Below are positions 40,719 to 50,436 of a DNA stretch of 64,000 bases, piece by piece. Source of the DNA: Nocardioides sp. Root140 (GTDB lineage Bacteria; Actinomycetota; Actinomycetes; Propionibacteriales; Nocardioidaceae). Position 1 is the first letter of the stretch, and every line of letters starts with the position of its first letter. Position numbers and translations under genes: made by a program. The stretch is from NCBI RefSeq assembly GCF_001426745.1, contig NZ_LMFI01000010.1, forward strand, positions 1,154,159-1,218,158. The letters are read 5' to 3'. The notes beneath the pieces were generated by a model. That model made no database searches. It saw nothing but the letters and a program-made list of their open reading frames with translations, and was not told where the DNA came from.

Positions 40719-42137
40719 TCAGAGCGCGCGGAGGATGTCCTCCACCCGGTCCTTGGCGTCACCGAAGAGCATCTGGGAGTTGTCCCGGAAGAACAGCGGG
40801 TTCTGGACGCCGGCGTAGCCCGACGCCATCGACCGCTTGAACACCACGACGTGCTCGGCGTTCCACACCGTCAGCACCGGCATGCCGGCGATCGGGCTGG
40901 AGGGGTCCTCCGCGGCGGCGGGGTTGACGGTGTCGTTGGCACCGATCACCAGCACCACGGTGGTCTCGTCGAAGTCGTCGTTGATCTCGTCGAGCTCGAG
41001 GACGATGTCGTAGGGCACCTTCGCCTCGGCGAGCAGCACGTTCATGTGACCGGGCAGGCGACCGGCGACCGGGTGGATCCCGAAGCGTACGTCGACTCCC
41101 TTGTCCCGCAGCTTGGAGGTCAGCTGTGCGACGCCGTACTGCGCCTGGGCGACGGCCATGCCGTAGCCGGGGGTGATGATCACCGACTTGGCGTGGGTGA
41201 GCAGGTCGGCAACGTCCTCGGCGTTGGTCTCGCGGTGCTCGCCGTAGTCGGTGTCCTCCGAGGGGCCGGCCTCGATGCCGAAGCCACCGGCGATCACCGA
41301 GATGAACGAGCGGTTCATCGCGGTGCACATGATGTAGGACAGGTAGGCACCGGAGGAGCCGACCAGCGCGCCGACGATGATCAGCAGGTTGTTGTTGAGC
41401 AGGAAGCCCGACGCGGCCGCGGCCCACCCGGAGTAGCTGTTCAGCATCGAGACGACCACGGGCATGTCACCGCCGCCGATGGAGGCGACCAGGTGCCAGC
41501 CCAGGGCCAGCGCGACGATGGTGACCACGATCAGAAGCCACAGCTGCGGGTCGATGACGAACCACACGGTCAGTGCCGCGAAGAGCACCAGCGCACCGAG
41601 GTTGATGAGGTTCTTGCCCGGCAGGACCAGGGGCGCGGACTTCATCTTCGCCGACAGCTTGAGGTTGGCCACGATCGAGCCGGTGAAGGTGACCGCACCG
41701 ATGAAGACGCCGATGAAGACCTCGGCGGAGTGGATGCCGAGCAGGTCGGCGTGCTCGAGCACCTTGGCGTCGAAGCGGTGCGGGTGTGCCTCGATGTGCA
41801 GGTAGCCGTTCCAGCCGACGAGTACGGCGGCGAGACCCACGAACGAGTGCAGCAGGGCGATCAGTTCAGGCATGCCGGTCATCTCGACCGTGCGTGCCAG
41901 TTGCAGGCCGACCAGGGCGCCGACGATGACCGCGGCGATCAGCAGGCCGAGACCGAGGCCCTCGATGTCCTTGTCGATGGCGAGGACCACGGTGGCGACC
42001 AGGGCGATCGCCATGCCGGCGATGCCGTAGTAGTTGCCGGCCTTGGCGGACTCGTGCTTGGACAGCCCGGCGAGGGCAAGGATGAAGAGCAGGGCGGCTA
42101 CGACGTACGCAGCGGCCGATGCGGATTCGATGCTCAT
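40719..42137 (-). CDS. pntB: NAD(P) transhydrogenase, beta subunit
   Basis: 472 residues, close to E. coli PntB (462). About nine membrane helices (from [20 protein letters not shown] to [21 protein letters not shown]) precede the NADP-binding domain III with [31 protein letters not shown] and [12 protein letters not shown]. It forms the proton channel with PntA's helices and binds NADP(H). Works with PntA to make NADPH from NADH using proton-motive force. Located 17 bp downstream of pntA. Confidence 0.95.
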   Translation of the reverse strand: MSIESASAAAYVVAALLFILALAGLSKHESAKAGNYYGIAGMAIALVATVVLAIDKDIEGLGLGLLIAAVIVGALVGLQLARTVEMTGMPELIALLHSFVGLAAVLVGWNGYLHIEAHPHRFDAKVLEHADLLGIHSAEVFIGVFIGAVTFTGSIVANLKLSAKMKSAPLVLPGKNLINLGALVLFAALTVWFVIDPQLWLLIVVTIVALALGWHLVASIGGGDMPVVVSMLNSYSGWAAAASGFLLNNNLLIIVGALVGSSGAYLSYIMCTAMNRSFISVIAGGFGIEAGPSEDTDYGEHRETNAEDVADLLTHAKSVIITPGYGMAVAQAQYGVAQLTSKLRDKGVDVRFGIHPVAGRLPGHMNVLLAEAKVPYDIVLELDEINDDFDETTVVLVIGANDTVNPAAAEDPSSPIAGMPVLTVWNAEHVVVFKRSMASGYAGVQNPLFFRDNSQMLFGDAKDRVEDILRAL

Positions 42138-42154
42138 GATTTCTCAGCTACCTA

Positions 42155-43678
42155 TCAAGACCTGGAGAACATGGCGAGCATGCGGCGAGTCACCGCGAAG
42201 CCACCGAAGACGTTGATGCTGGCGAGCAGGATCGCCACGAAGGACACCGCGGTGATCGTGCCGTCGTACTGACCGATGGTCTCCAGCGCGCCGACGACGA
42301 TGATTCCCGAGATCGCGTTGGTCACCGACATCAGCGGAGTGTGCAGCGCGTGGTGCACCTTGCCGATCACGTAGTAGCCGATCACGACGGCCAGGGCGAA
42401 GACCGTCAGGTTCAGCTGCAGCTGCGCCGGCGAGGCCGCGACCAGCAGGAAGAACAACAGGGCTGCGCCGCCGACGATCGCGGAGGTGCGCGCCGGGCTG
42501 GCCGGCTTCTTCTCCTCCTTGACCGCAATCTCCGCGGCCGGGGCGGCGGCCGGGGCGGCCGAGACCTGCACCGGCGGCGGGGGCCACGTCGACTCACCGT
42601 TGCGTACGACGCAGATCGAGCGCTGCACCACGTCGTCGAAGTCGAGGACCAGCTGTCCGTCCTTCTCCGGCGTCATCAGCTTGAGGAGGTTGACCAGGTT
42701 GGTGCCGTAGAGCTGCGAGGCCTGCGCGGGCAGACGGCCCGCGAGGTCGGTGTAGCCGATGATCGTCACACCGTTCTCGGTGGTGACCACCTCACCGGCG
42801 ACCGAGCCCTCGACGTTGCCGCCGGACCCGGCAGCCATGTCCACGATGACGCTGCCCGACTTCATCGAGGCGACCATCTCGGCGGTGATCAACCGGGGCG
42901 CGGGGCGTCCCGGGATCAGCGCGGTGGTGATGGCGATGTCGACGCCCGGCATGGTCTCGGCATACAGCGCCGCGGCGCGGGCGTTGTAGTCGTCGCCCAT
43001 CTCCTTGGCGTACCCGGTGGCCGACACCTCGGCCTCAGGGTCCTCGACCGCGAGGTACTCACCACCCAGCGACTTCACCTGGTCGGCGACCTCGGGACGC
43101 GGGTCGGTGGCCTTGACCACCGCGCCGAGCGAACCGGCGGCCCCGATCGCGGCGAGACCGGCGACACCGGCACCGGCGACCAGCACCGTGGCCGGCGGGA
43201 CCTTGCCTGCAGCGGTGACCTGGCCGGTGAAGAACCGCCCGAAGACGTGGGCGGCCTCGACGACGGCACGGTAGCCGGCGATGTTGGCCATCGAGCTCAG
43301 CACGTCGAGCGACTGGGCGCGCGAGATGCGCGGCACCGCGTCCATCGACAACGCCGTGATCGGCCGCGAGGTCAGGTCCGCCACCACCGACTCGTCCAAC
43401 CGGGCATTCAAGATGCCGATCAGCGTCGCGTTCTGACGCAGCTGGTCGAGCTGGGCATCCGCCGGGGCGTTCACGCCGAGGACGATGTCGCCCTCGAACG
43501 GATCGCCGATCTTCGCACCGGCCTCGACGTACGCCTCGTCCGCGAAGCTGGAAGCCGAACCGGCCCCCGACTCGACGATCACGTCGTAACCGAGCTTGAG
43601 CAGTTGGCCAACGGTGGCCGGGGTGGCAGCGACACGGGTCTCCCCGGTCTGTGCCTCCCTGATGACGCCGATGATCAT
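42155..43678 (-). CDS. pntA: NAD(P) transhydrogenase, alpha subunit
   Basis: 507 residues, the size of one-chain PntA (PntAA+PntAB). N-terminal NAD-binding domain I ([70 protein letters not shown]), the RQD-type region, then a Pro/Ala linker and four C-terminal helices. GGAG precedes the ATG at 43678 by 7-8 bases; an in-frame start 23 codons earlier adds unrelated sequence and was rejected. The 185 bp upstream should hold the pntAB promoter; no clear motif seen. Confidence 0.95.
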   Translation of the reverse strand: MIIGVIREAQTGETRVAATPATVGQLLKLGYDVIVESGAGSASSFADEAYVEAGAKIGDPFEGDIVLGVNAPADAQLDQLRQNATLIGILNARLDESVVADLTSRPITALSMDAVPRISRAQSLDVLSSMANIAGYRAVVEAAHVFGRFFTGQVTAAGKVPPATVLVAGAGVAGLAAIGAAGSLGAVVKATDPRPEVADQVKSLGGEYLAVEDPEAEVSATGYAKEMGDDYNARAAALYAETMPGVDIAITTALIPGRPAPRLITAEMVASMKSGSVIVDMAAGSGGNVEGSVAGEVVTTENGVTIIGYTDLAGRLPAQASQLYGTNLVNLLKLMTPEKDGQLVLDFDDVVQRSICVVRNGESTWPPPPVQVSAAPAAAPAAEIAVKEEKKPASPARTSAIVGGAALLFFLLVAASPAQLQLNLTVFALAVVIGYYVIGKVHHALHTPLMSVTNAISGIIVVGALETIGQYDGTITAVSFVAILLASINVFGGFAVTRRMLAMFSRS

Positions 43679-43863
43679 GTGATCACTCCGATTCCATGCT
43701 GATGACGACCACGCAGTCTGTGGCGACGTACGCGATGCTGGCAGCATTCCGCATGGGTAGCGGAGTCCTGCCGGGTGGTTGGCAATCTAGAGCCCGGGCG
43801 CCCAATATGCGGGCAACCATCCCAGCATGCGGATCGTGAGTCGCGCCTCAGCGCCCGATTCGG

Positions 43864-45981
43864 TCAGTGGCCCTTGAGGCCGAAGCGCTCCCACCACCGC
43901 AACAACGGCCCCGGCGCCCACCAGTTCCATCGGCCGAGCAGCTTCATCGTCGCCGGCACCAGCAGGGCACGTACGACGCTCGCGTCCAGCAGCAGGGCGA
44001 CCAGCATGCCGATTCCGATCATCTTCATGAACACGATGCCGCTCAGGCCGAACGCACCGATCACGATCGCCAGCAGCAGCGCCGCGCTGGTGATGATCCG
44101 TCCCGTCTTCTGCAGTCCGGTGGCGACCGCCTGGTCGTTGTCGTGGGTGAGGTCCCACTGCTCCCGCACACGGGAGAGCAGGAAGACCTCGTAGTCCATC
44201 GAGAGGCCGAAGAGGATGGCCAGCATGAGGATCGGCTGGGTGGCGTCGAGGTAGCCCTGGGACTCGAATCCGAGCAGCCCCTCCAGGTGACCGTCGGCGA
44301 AGATCCAGGTCACCACTCCGAACGACGCTGTGATCGAGATCGCATTCATCACGACCGCCTTGACCGGCAGCACCACCGACCCGAAGGCCAGGAAGAGCAG
44401 CAGCAGCATCACGCCGATCACGATCAGGCCCATCCACGGCAGGTGGCTGCCCACGGAGTCGAGCAGGTCGACCGTCGAGGCGGAGAGCCCGCCGACCTGC
44501 ACCGACCCACTGCCCGGCTCGACGTCCCGGATCCGTTCCACCACGTCCTGGGAGAACTGGGACTGGCTGTTGCCCCGCCAGGTCGCCCTCAACAGCGTGA
44601 CGTCGCCCTTGTCGGCCACCGGCTCCACGGTCACCGGGGCACGCATCCCCTCCACCTCGCGGACGTACGCCGCCACGTCGGCCTTCGACGTGCCGTCGAG
44701 CAGCAGGTTGGCGCTGGAGGTCTCGGGACCGAAGTCGGTGTTGAGCTTGTCGGCGGCGACGTGCGCGGGCGCGTCGGAGGGCAGCACGCGGTAGTCCACG
44801 CTGCCCCACTTGACGCCCAGGAACGGGGACGCGATCGCCAGGAGGGCGACGGTGACCAGCACGGTCACGACCACCGGGCGCCGCATCACGCCGTGTGCCA
44901 GTCGGGCCCAGGCGCCGTGGTCACTGCCCACCGAGACCGGCCGGTGCCGGCGCCACGGCAGGCGACCGCCGTCGACCCGGCGTCCGAGCAGTCGCAGCAC
45001 CGCCGGAAGAACCGTCAGCGCGGAGACCATCGCCACGATCACGGCCGCCATGCCGCCGTACCCCATCGACTTGAGGAAGCTCTGCGGGAAGACCATCAGC
45101 GAGCTGAGGGCGGCCGCGACCGTCAGCCCCGAGACGAGCACGGTGCGTCCGGCGGTGGTCATGGTCGTCCTGATCGCGGTCGCCGAGGCGTCGGGGTCGT
45201 CAGCGGGGAGGCGGCCAAGCTCCTCGCGAAAGCGGCTGATGATGAAGAGGGCGTAGTCGATCGCCAGGCCGAGCCCGATCAGGGTGATCACGTTGACGGA
45301 GAAGACCGACACCTCGGTGAACACGGTGAGCAGCCGGACCACGGCCAGCGCGCCGATCACCGCGATCGCTCCGACCAGCACCGGCATCGAGGCGGCGACA
45401 AGGCTGCCGAAGATCAGCAGGGAGAGCAGCAGCACGAACGGCGCCGAGATGGTCTCGGCCTGCGCAAGGTCCTTCTCGGTGATGTCGTTGACGTCGCCGT
45501 ACACCGCGAAGGCGCCGGCCACGTCGGTCTTCAGCCCGTCGGCCTCGAGGTGCGGCTCCAGCGCGTCCCAGCTCTCGAGGAGCTCGTTCTGGGTGTCGCC
45601 CTCGAGAGAGATCGGCACCTGGACGGCGTGCTTGTCGTGACTGACCAGGGCCTCCGACGGGGTGTCGTAGTAGTTCACGATCCTGGTCGTGACGGTGGGC
45701 AGGTCGGCCACCATGTCGCGCACCGCGGCCTCGAACTCCGCGTCGTCGACGGTGAGGTCGTCGCTGGAGTAGATCGCGACCACGTCGACGGTCTGGTTGC
45801 CGAACACCGCCCGTTCGTGGGCGAGTTCCTTCGAGGACTCGCTGGCGGAGTCGTCGAAGCCACCCTGGGAGAGCGAGTCGAAGACGCCGGCCCCGTAGGC
45901 GCCCGCGCCGAACACCGCGAGCACGCCGATGACGAGGATCTGCACTGCCCTGCGGGCGACGATCGCACCCCAACGCTCCAT
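43864..45981 (-). CDS. MMPL family RND transporter
   Basis: 705 residues, two repeats of an RND fold: each with one helix, an extracytoplasmic domain and five to six helices. GLGLAIDYALFIISRFREEL and LFGLSMDYEVFLLSRVREQW are the MMPL signature with the proton-relay Asp-Tyr pair. Members export lipids, siderophores or drugs. ATG at 45981 is 8 bases after AAAGGGA; the ATG nine bases earlier lies too close to that site. A divergent TetR gene with a GTTAAC dyad between suggests drug- or lipid-induced expression. Confidence 0.9.
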   Translation of the reverse strand: MERWGAIVARRAVQILVIGVLAVFGAGAYGAGVFDSLSQGGFDDSASESSKELAHERAVFGNQTVDVVAIYSSDDLTVDDAEFEAAVRDMVADLPTVTTRIVNYYDTPSEALVSHDKHAVQVPISLEGDTQNELLESWDALEPHLEADGLKTDVAGAFAVYGDVNDITEKDLAQAETISAPFVLLLSLLIFGSLVAASMPVLVGAIAVIGALAVVRLLTVFTEVSVFSVNVITLIGLGLAIDYALFIISRFREELGRLPADDPDASATAIRTTMTTAGRTVLVSGLTVAAALSSLMVFPQSFLKSMGYGGMAAVIVAMVSALTVLPAVLRLLGRRVDGGRLPWRRHRPVSVGSDHGAWARLAHGVMRRPVVVTVLVTVALLAIASPFLGVKWGSVDYRVLPSDAPAHVAADKLNTDFGPETSSANLLLDGTSKADVAAYVREVEGMRAPVTVEPVADKGDVTLLRATWRGNSQSQFSQDVVERIRDVEPGSGSVQVGGLSASTVDLLDSVGSHLPWMGLIVIGVMLLLLFLAFGSVVLPVKAVVMNAISITASFGVVTWIFADGHLEGLLGFESQGYLDATQPILMLAILFGLSMDYEVFLLSRVREQWDLTHDNDQAVATGLQKTGRIITSAALLLAIVIGAFGLSGIVFMKMIGIGMLVALLLDASVVRALLVPATMKLLGRWNWWAPGPLLRWWERFGLKGH

Positions 45982-46014
45982 GACGGCCATCCCTTTGTGA
46001 CGAGGTGTCAGACT

Positions 46015-46046
46015 AGTTAACGCCGTTAACTGTAAACAGTGTAAAC
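46015..46046. promoter_or_regulatory. TetR operator candidates and promoter between MMPL and TetR genes
   Basis: AGTTAAC and GTTAACT flank GCC at 46015-46031, a perfect 7-bp dyad, directly followed by the direct repeat TGTAAAC at 46031-46037 and 46040-46046. On the minus strand the latter read GTTTACA, resembling -35 boxes for the MMPL gene. Low GC for this genome. Confidence 0.7.
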
Positions 46047-46078
46047 TCGTCGCGTCAACCGCCCCCGGGAGGAAATTC

Positions 46079-46864
46079 GTGACCATGGCCAAGGACCGCC
46101 GCGAACGCCACCGGCAAGCGACCCTCGACGAGATCGTGGCCGCCGCGCGCGCGATCCTGGCTGAGGGAGGCGAGCTGTCGCTGCGGGCTGTGGCCCAACG
46201 GATCGGGATGACCGCGCCCGCGCTCTACCGCTACGTCGAGTCCTACCAGGACCTGCTGCGCGTGGTCGCGATCGGCATCGACAGCGCCATGTCGGCGGAG
46301 TTCCTCGAACCGGCCCGCGACGCCCACCCGGTCGACGACCCCGCGGCCCGCATCACCGCCGCTGCAGTTGCGTTCCGTCGCTGGGCACTCACCGCGCGCA
46401 ACGAGTTCTCCGTCGTGTTCGCGAACATGGACGTCGCCTCACTGTGCATGGACCCGACCCTGACCGAGACCACGCTGACCAAGGCCTCCGCCTCGGGAGC
46501 CCTGTTCAACGACCTGCTGGTGCAGATCTGGCAGAAGTACGACACCCCGTTCCCGCCACTGAACGAGCTGGACGACGACCTCGTGCAGATCCTGCGCGAC
46601 CCGATCATGCCCGACGTCCCACTCGAGATTCCCGACGAGATGCGCGGGCTGCTGTGGGTCTTCACCCAGTCGTGGGCCGCCCTCTACGGGACCGTCACGC
46701 TCGAGGTGTTCGGACACCTCGACCCGCGGATGATCGAGAGCGGTGTGCTGTTCCGCCAGATGTTCCGCACCCAGGCCACGCTCCTCGGCCTCGCCGACGA
46801 GCTCGACCGGCTCGAGCCGCTGATCGTCACAGGGCTGAACGTCACAGGGCTGCGCGCGACATGA
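46079..46864 (+). CDS. TetR family regulator of the MMPL transporter
   Basis: 261 residues. HTH segment TLDEIVAAARAILAEGGELSLRAVAQRIGMTAPALYRYVESYQDLLRVVA (about 15-63) and a larger TetR C-terminal domain (WALTARNEFSVVFANMD) of the type seen in actinobacterial TetR proteins. GTG at 46079 is preceded by GGGAGG at optimal distance; the next in-frame ATG at 46085 is less well spaced. The 3' end overlaps the convergent sirtuin gene by 23 bp. Confidence 0.9.
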   Translation: MTMAKDRRERHRQATLDEIVAAARAILAEGGELSLRAVAQRIGMTAPALYRYVESYQDLLRVVAIGIDSAMSAEFLEPARDAHPVDDPAARITAAAVAFRRWALTARNEFSVVFANMDVASLCMDPTLTETTLTKASASGALFNDLLVQIWQKYDTPFPPLNELDDDLVQILRDPIMPDVPLEIPDEMRGLLWVFTQSWAALYGTVTLEVFGHLDPRMIESGVLFRQMFRTQATLLGLADELDRLEPLIVTGLNVTGLRAT

Positions 46865-47540
46865 CCTCGTCGACCCAGACCGGCACCAGCTCGCCGGCCT
46901 TGCCGTGCCGCGCCTCGTCGAAGAACGACGTGCCCTCACTGGGCACCAGGTTCAGCTCGAGGGTGCGCGCGCCACATGCCTTGGCCATCTGCACGAACCC
47001 GGCCGCCGGGTAGACCGCCCCCGACGTACCGATGGAGACGAAGAGGTCGGCGGCCATCAGCTCGCGCTGGATCCGGTCCATCTCGTAGGGGATCTCGCCG
47101 AACCAGACCACGTCGGGCCGCAGCTCGCTGACCCCGCACCGCGGGCACGGCGGGAAGTCGCTGAGCTCGTCGGTCCAGTGGGAGCGCCTGCCGCAGCCTC
47201 GGCACAGGGCCGACAGCAGCTCGCCGTGCATGTGCAGCACACGGCGCGAGCCCCCGCGCTCGTGCAGGTCGTCGATGTTCTGGGTGACCAGGAGCAGGTT
47301 GTCGCCGATCACCTCTTCGAGGCGGGCCAGCGCGAGGTGCGCCGGGTTCGGCTCGACTCCGGCCAACGCGGCCCGGCGGTCGTCGTAGAACTTCTGCACC
47401 ATGGCCGGTCGGGCGTCGTACGCCTCGGGGGTCGCGACGTCCTCGACGCGATGGCCCTCCCAGAGGCCGTCGGCGTCGCGGAACGTCGGCACGCCGCTCT
47501 CCGCGGAGATTCCGGCACCGGTCAGCACGACGACATTCAC
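46842..47540 (-). CDS. NAD-dependent protein deacylase, Sir2 family (class III-like)
   Basis: 232 residues. GAGISAESGVPTFRD, TQNIDDLHERGG, catalytic His105 in HMHGEL, and a zinc ribbon C113-x2-C116 ... C132-x2-C135. YDDR at 52-55 supplies the Tyr/Arg pair that in SIRT5 and CobB binds succinyl/malonyl-lysine, so desuccinylation besides deacetylation is likely. It is the only sirtuin in the window; its 3' end overlaps the tetR gene on the other strand. Confidence 0.93.
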   Translation of the reverse strand: MNVVVLTGAGISAESGVPTFRDADGLWEGHRVEDVATPEAYDARPAMVQKFYDDRRAALAGVEPNPAHLALARLEEVIGDNLLLVTQNIDDLHERGGSRRVLHMHGELLSALCRGCGRRSHWTDELSDFPPCPRCGVSELRPDVVWFGEIPYEMDRIQRELMAADLFVSIGTSGAVYPAAGFVQMAKACGARTLELNLVPSEGTSFFDEARHGKAGELVPVWVDEVMSRAAL

Positions 47541-47629
47541 CCCTGCACCATAGAGGGAACGGGCGAAGCGTCACCGCCGTTTCAGGATGCGTACGACGAG
47601 GTGTCGCGCGGCCACCGGCCCGACGGTGC

Positions 47630-48205
47630 TCACTTCTCGGCGAAGGTGTAGCTCATCGTGTAGTTCGTCAGGTCCACCTCGGTGGCGGTCACCTCCAGGC
47701 TCTTGTCCTCGCCCGCCACCGTGAGGGAGCAGGTGATCGTGGCGCCTTCCTCACCGGGCAGGTCGGGGCACTCGAGGGACTGCGGCGCCTCGCCGAACTT
47801 GCTCTCGGCCTGGGTCGACAGGTCCGCCTCGATCGACTCCGCGGTCTGGCCGAACTCCTTGGCGGCGTCCTCCATCTGCACGTCGAGGCCGAAGTCGTCA
47901 CCCGAGACCTCGCTGACCTCGACCTGCCCGTCGACGACGAGGTAGTAGCCACTGGCCTCGCTCGTGCGCGTGCAGGTGGCGGTGGCGCCCTTCTCACGGT
48001 CGACGTCGGGGCACTCGAAGCCGCCCTCGGCGAGGTTGTCGACCTCGCTCTCGAGCGCCGTCTCCGCCTTGGCCGCCACGTCCTTGCCGGCGATCACGTC
48101 CTTGTCGTCGCCCCCGCCGCCGTTGCCGCCGCCGTCGTCCGAGCAGCCGGCCAGCGCCACCACGGCGATCGCTGCCAGTGTGGTCGTGAGCGTCATCGTG
48201 CGCAT
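47630..48205 (-). CDS. Lipoprotein with two DUF4333-like repeats
   Basis: 191 residues. Signal TLTTTLAAIAVVALAGCSDD with lipobox Cys, a Gly-rich spacer, then two related segments, each with ECPD near the start and a TCT/TCS Cys about 15 residues later (FECPDVDREKGATATCTRT; LECPDLPGEEGATITCSLT). That Cys spacing is the DUF4333 pattern of mycobacterial and other actinobacterial lipoproteins; no function is known. ATG at 48205 follows AGGGGAC. Confidence 0.8.
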   Translation of the reverse strand: MRTMTLTTTLAAIAVVALAGCSDDGGGNGGGGDDKDVIAGKDVAAKAETALESEVDNLAEGGFECPDVDREKGATATCTRTSEASGYYLVVDGQVEVSEVSGDDFGLDVQMEDAAKEFGQTAESIEADLSTQAESKFGEAPQSLECPDLPGEEGATITCSLTVAGEDKSLEVTATEVDLTNYTMSYTFAEK

Positions 48206-48367
48206 GGAAGTCCCCTGGTGTCGGTGAGTCACGCCCCACCCTTCCCGACTCCCGCAGAATCATGCGTACGCCGTACCCGGAGCGGAGCGATTCGGTCGCT
48301 GGACGATGTTTCAGTGTCCCGAGGACGGGTACGGGCCGGAGCACACAACCCCGATCGAGGAGTCCCC

Positions 48368-48667
48368 ATGAGCGGAGAAGTCCGTGTCGACCCGCCGTCC
48401 CTGCGGCGACTGGCCACCGAGCTCGACGATGTCATCACCCTCCTGGCTGCAGCACAGCAGTCAATTTCCGACTCAGACACCCAGGCCGATGCGTTCAGCC
48501 CTTCGGGCCAGCCGCTGGCCTACGCCTTCCTCGGCGCCATCGAGTACGCCGGCAACGATGCCTACGAGCAGGCCGCCCAGGTCGCCTCGATCCAGCGCCG
48601 CCTGAACCGGACCGCAGACCAGTGGGAAGAGGCCGAGGAAGCCTCGACCGTACGAGTCATCCGTTGA
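48368..48667 (+). CDS. EspC/DUF2580-like, type VII secretion-associated small protein
   Basis: 99 residues, no signal peptide: VDPPSLRRLATELDDVITLLAAAQQSI helical, a short loop, then GNDAYEQAAQVASIQRRLNRTADQWEEAEEA helical. This helix-turn-helix hairpin with an N-terminal VDP resembles the EspC (PF10824) group of ESX-secreted or ESX-associated proteins. A Shine-Dalgarno GAGGAG lies 6 bases before the ATG. The 162 bp upstream is shared with the divergent lipoprotein gene. It precedes a WXG-like gene by 37 bp, and probably shares its transcript. Confidence 0.65.
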   Translation: MSGEVRVDPPSLRRLATELDDVITLLAAAQQSISDSDTQADAFSPSGQPLAYAFLGAIEYAGNDAYEQAAQVASIQRRLNRTADQWEEAEEASTVRVIR

Positions 48668-48704
48668 CCCCGCACACCACCACCCCAACGACTGAGGAGC
48701 GAAT

Positions 48705-49769
48705 GTGAGCATCGGCGAAGGCGTCGACGCAGGAGTAGAGGCAGCCGTCCGCGTCAACCAAGGGTTCTGCATCTACGCAGGCTGTTTCCCGATCAACGTG
48801 CTCCCGCCACCCCTGTCCATCGTCGCGGACCTTGCCCTCACCCAAGCCGCCAAGTCGTTCCCGGCGATCGGCGACGGTGGAACCCTCGGCCGTCACGGCA
48901 TCGTCAAGCGGCGCGGAACGCTCGGCGGGCTCAACAAGAACCCGGGCCTCAAGTTCAACAACGGCACTGCCTGGATCATGAGTGACGGGCTGGGCGCGCC
49001 CTTCGCGGTCGGCGAGGCAGCCGACAAGTGGTTCGATGCCGCGGACAAGCTCTCGCAGGCCCGCTCGCGCCTGGAGCAGCTCACCTCCAGCCTCACGTCG
49101 GACCAGTGGTCGGGTGACGACCGCGAGGCGTTCAACAAGGAGCTCGGTGAGCTGGCCCAGCAGATCGGGGACGCCGAACTGTTCGCCACCATCGTGGGAT
49201 GGTCCCTGGTCGCCGGCGTGGTGCCCCTCGGCGCCTGGCCCCTCGGCTGCAGCATCGTGGGCGTCATCCAGTTCGCCAACGCGAGCCTCTTCTACGCGGC
49301 CGTCGCCAGCATCGTCGGAAACCTCGGCCCGTCCGAGGTCATCTACGCCGAAGGCCTGGCCACGGCGGTCGCCTGCAACCGCAGCCTCAAGATCGGCTCC
49401 TACGTTCTCCTCGGAGTCCTGTCTGCGGCGGCTGCCGGCATTGTCGGCGGGGCCCTCATCAATGCCGGACAGCAGGAGAGCCACGGCGACGAGGATGCGT
49501 GGACCGACCTGGCCCGGGCCACGGTCGAGATGACCATCGAGCAGGGCGTGAAGAACCTGGCCGGGAGCGGCATCGAAGCACTCAGCCCGTGGCCGGTCGA
49601 CCTCGGCAACCGGATTGCGAACCCGGAGGACTACCTGGGGAAGAACAACGACCCCATCCAGGAGGGGGTCGACGATCACCTGGGCGAGCACGCCGAGGAC
49701 GCCGGCAACAAGGGCGGCGACATCCTGTTCGGCGAGGACAAGCCGGACAGCGGTCCCTACAGCGGCTGA
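48705..49769 (+). CDS. Putative type VII secretion substrate with WXG-like hairpin and membrane segments
   Basis: 354 residues, no recognised family. Residues about 108-158 form a helical hairpin around QWSGDDREAF (Trp135-Ser-Gly137, a WXG turn). Two long hydrophobic stretches follow (about 159-204 and 228-254), able to span or insert into a membrane, then an acidic C-terminal tail (about 255-354) with no enzyme motif I can name. N-terminal 1-100 contains cysteines at 22 and 27. GTG start after GAGGAG. Companion EspC-like and YbaB/EspL-like genes suggest an ESX-exported or membrane-acting protein. Confidence 0.6.
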   Translation: MSIGEGVDAGVEAAVRVNQGFCIYAGCFPINVLPPPLSIVADLALTQAAKSFPAIGDGGTLGRHGIVKRRGTLGGLNKNPGLKFNNGTAWIMSDGLGAPFAVGEAADKWFDAADKLSQARSRLEQLTSSLTSDQWSGDDREAFNKELGELAQQIGDAELFATIVGWSLVAGVVPLGAWPLGCSIVGVIQFANASLFYAAVASIVGNLGPSEVIYAEGLATAVACNRSLKIGSYVLLGVLSAAAAGIVGGALINAGQQESHGDEDAWTDLARATVEMTIEQGVKNLAGSGIEALSPWPVDLGNRIANPEDYLGKNNDPIQEGVDDHLGEHAEDAGNKGGDILFGEDKPDSGPYSG

Positions 49770-49780
49770 CTGCGACAGTG

Positions 49781-49820
49781 GGAGCCCCGGTCCACCGAGC
49801 TTTCGGTGGACCGGGGCTCC
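49781..49820. terminator. Strong terminator between convergent ESX-like genes, with tandem 17-bp copies
   Basis: An 18-bp perfect stem (49781-49798 with 49803-49820) and the 4-nt loop GCTT. The downstream flank repeats CTCCTGCGTGGTCGGGG twice in tandem (about 49817-49850). It lies between the stops of the WXG-like and RDD genes. Confidence 0.85.
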
Positions 49821-49851
49821 TGCGTGGTCGGGGCTCCTGCGTGGTCGGGGC

Positions 49852-50427
49852 TCAGGCCAGGATCGCGAGCACGAGCGGCACCGGCGACACGATGATCAAG
49901 AGGGCGAGTACGACGCGCGCACATCGACCGCCGGCCGATTGGGACCGTGGGTCGCGGACGAGGCCGGTGCCTGCCGCCGCTCCGTCTCGGCGGCTCGGGA
50001 ACACGCGGTCCAACAGCCGACTCAGCGTGCCGAGGACGGTGTCGTACCAGAACTCGAGGAATGACTCGAGGGCGACGATGTAGCCGATGGAGACAGCCGG
50101 GTCGCGTCGAACTCCCAGCAGGAAATGCCCTGCCGTGGAGCCGTGCCTGACTGCCAGCCGAGCCTCGACGAAGAGGCAGACCACGGCACCGAGGATCCCG
50201 ATGCCGATGCCGAGTCCGATGAACAGCGTGGAGCGATCGTCGTCGGACTCAGCGAGAAGGATCCCGAGGCCGAGCCAGAACACGAAGAAACCGGCCAGGG
50301 CGATCCAGTCGAGCAGCCCCGCCGTCCAGGCACGCAGGCCGGAGACGGGTTCGCCGTACGGGGCGCCGGTCGTGGTCGTCGAGGGTGGTCCGCCCTGCCA
50401 CTGAGGCGGCGGTGGCGGGTAGGACAT
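49852..50427 (-). CDS. RDD-like membrane protein
   Basis: 191 residues. A Pro-rich N-terminus (MSYPPPPPQWQGGPPSTTTTG), then RAWTAGLLDWIALAGFFVFW (Arg..Asp of an RDD-type first helix), a second helix pair, and GSTAGHFLLGVRR, the GxxxGxxxLGxR loop of RDD proteins, plus a C-terminal helix. Function unknown; such proteins often accompany type VII loci. It converges with the WXG-like gene and is 9 bp downstream of the YbaB-like gene. Confidence 0.65.
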   Translation of the reverse strand: MSYPPPPPQWQGGPPSTTTTGAPYGEPVSGLRAWTAGLLDWIALAGFFVFWLGLGILLAESDDDRSTLFIGLGIGIGILGAVVCLFVEARLAVRHGSTAGHFLLGVRRDPAVSIGYIVALESFLEFWYDTVLGTLSRLLDRVFPSRRDGAAAGTGLVRDPRSQSAGGRCARVVLALLIIVSPVPLVLAILA

Positions 50428-50436
50428 CGCCGTACC

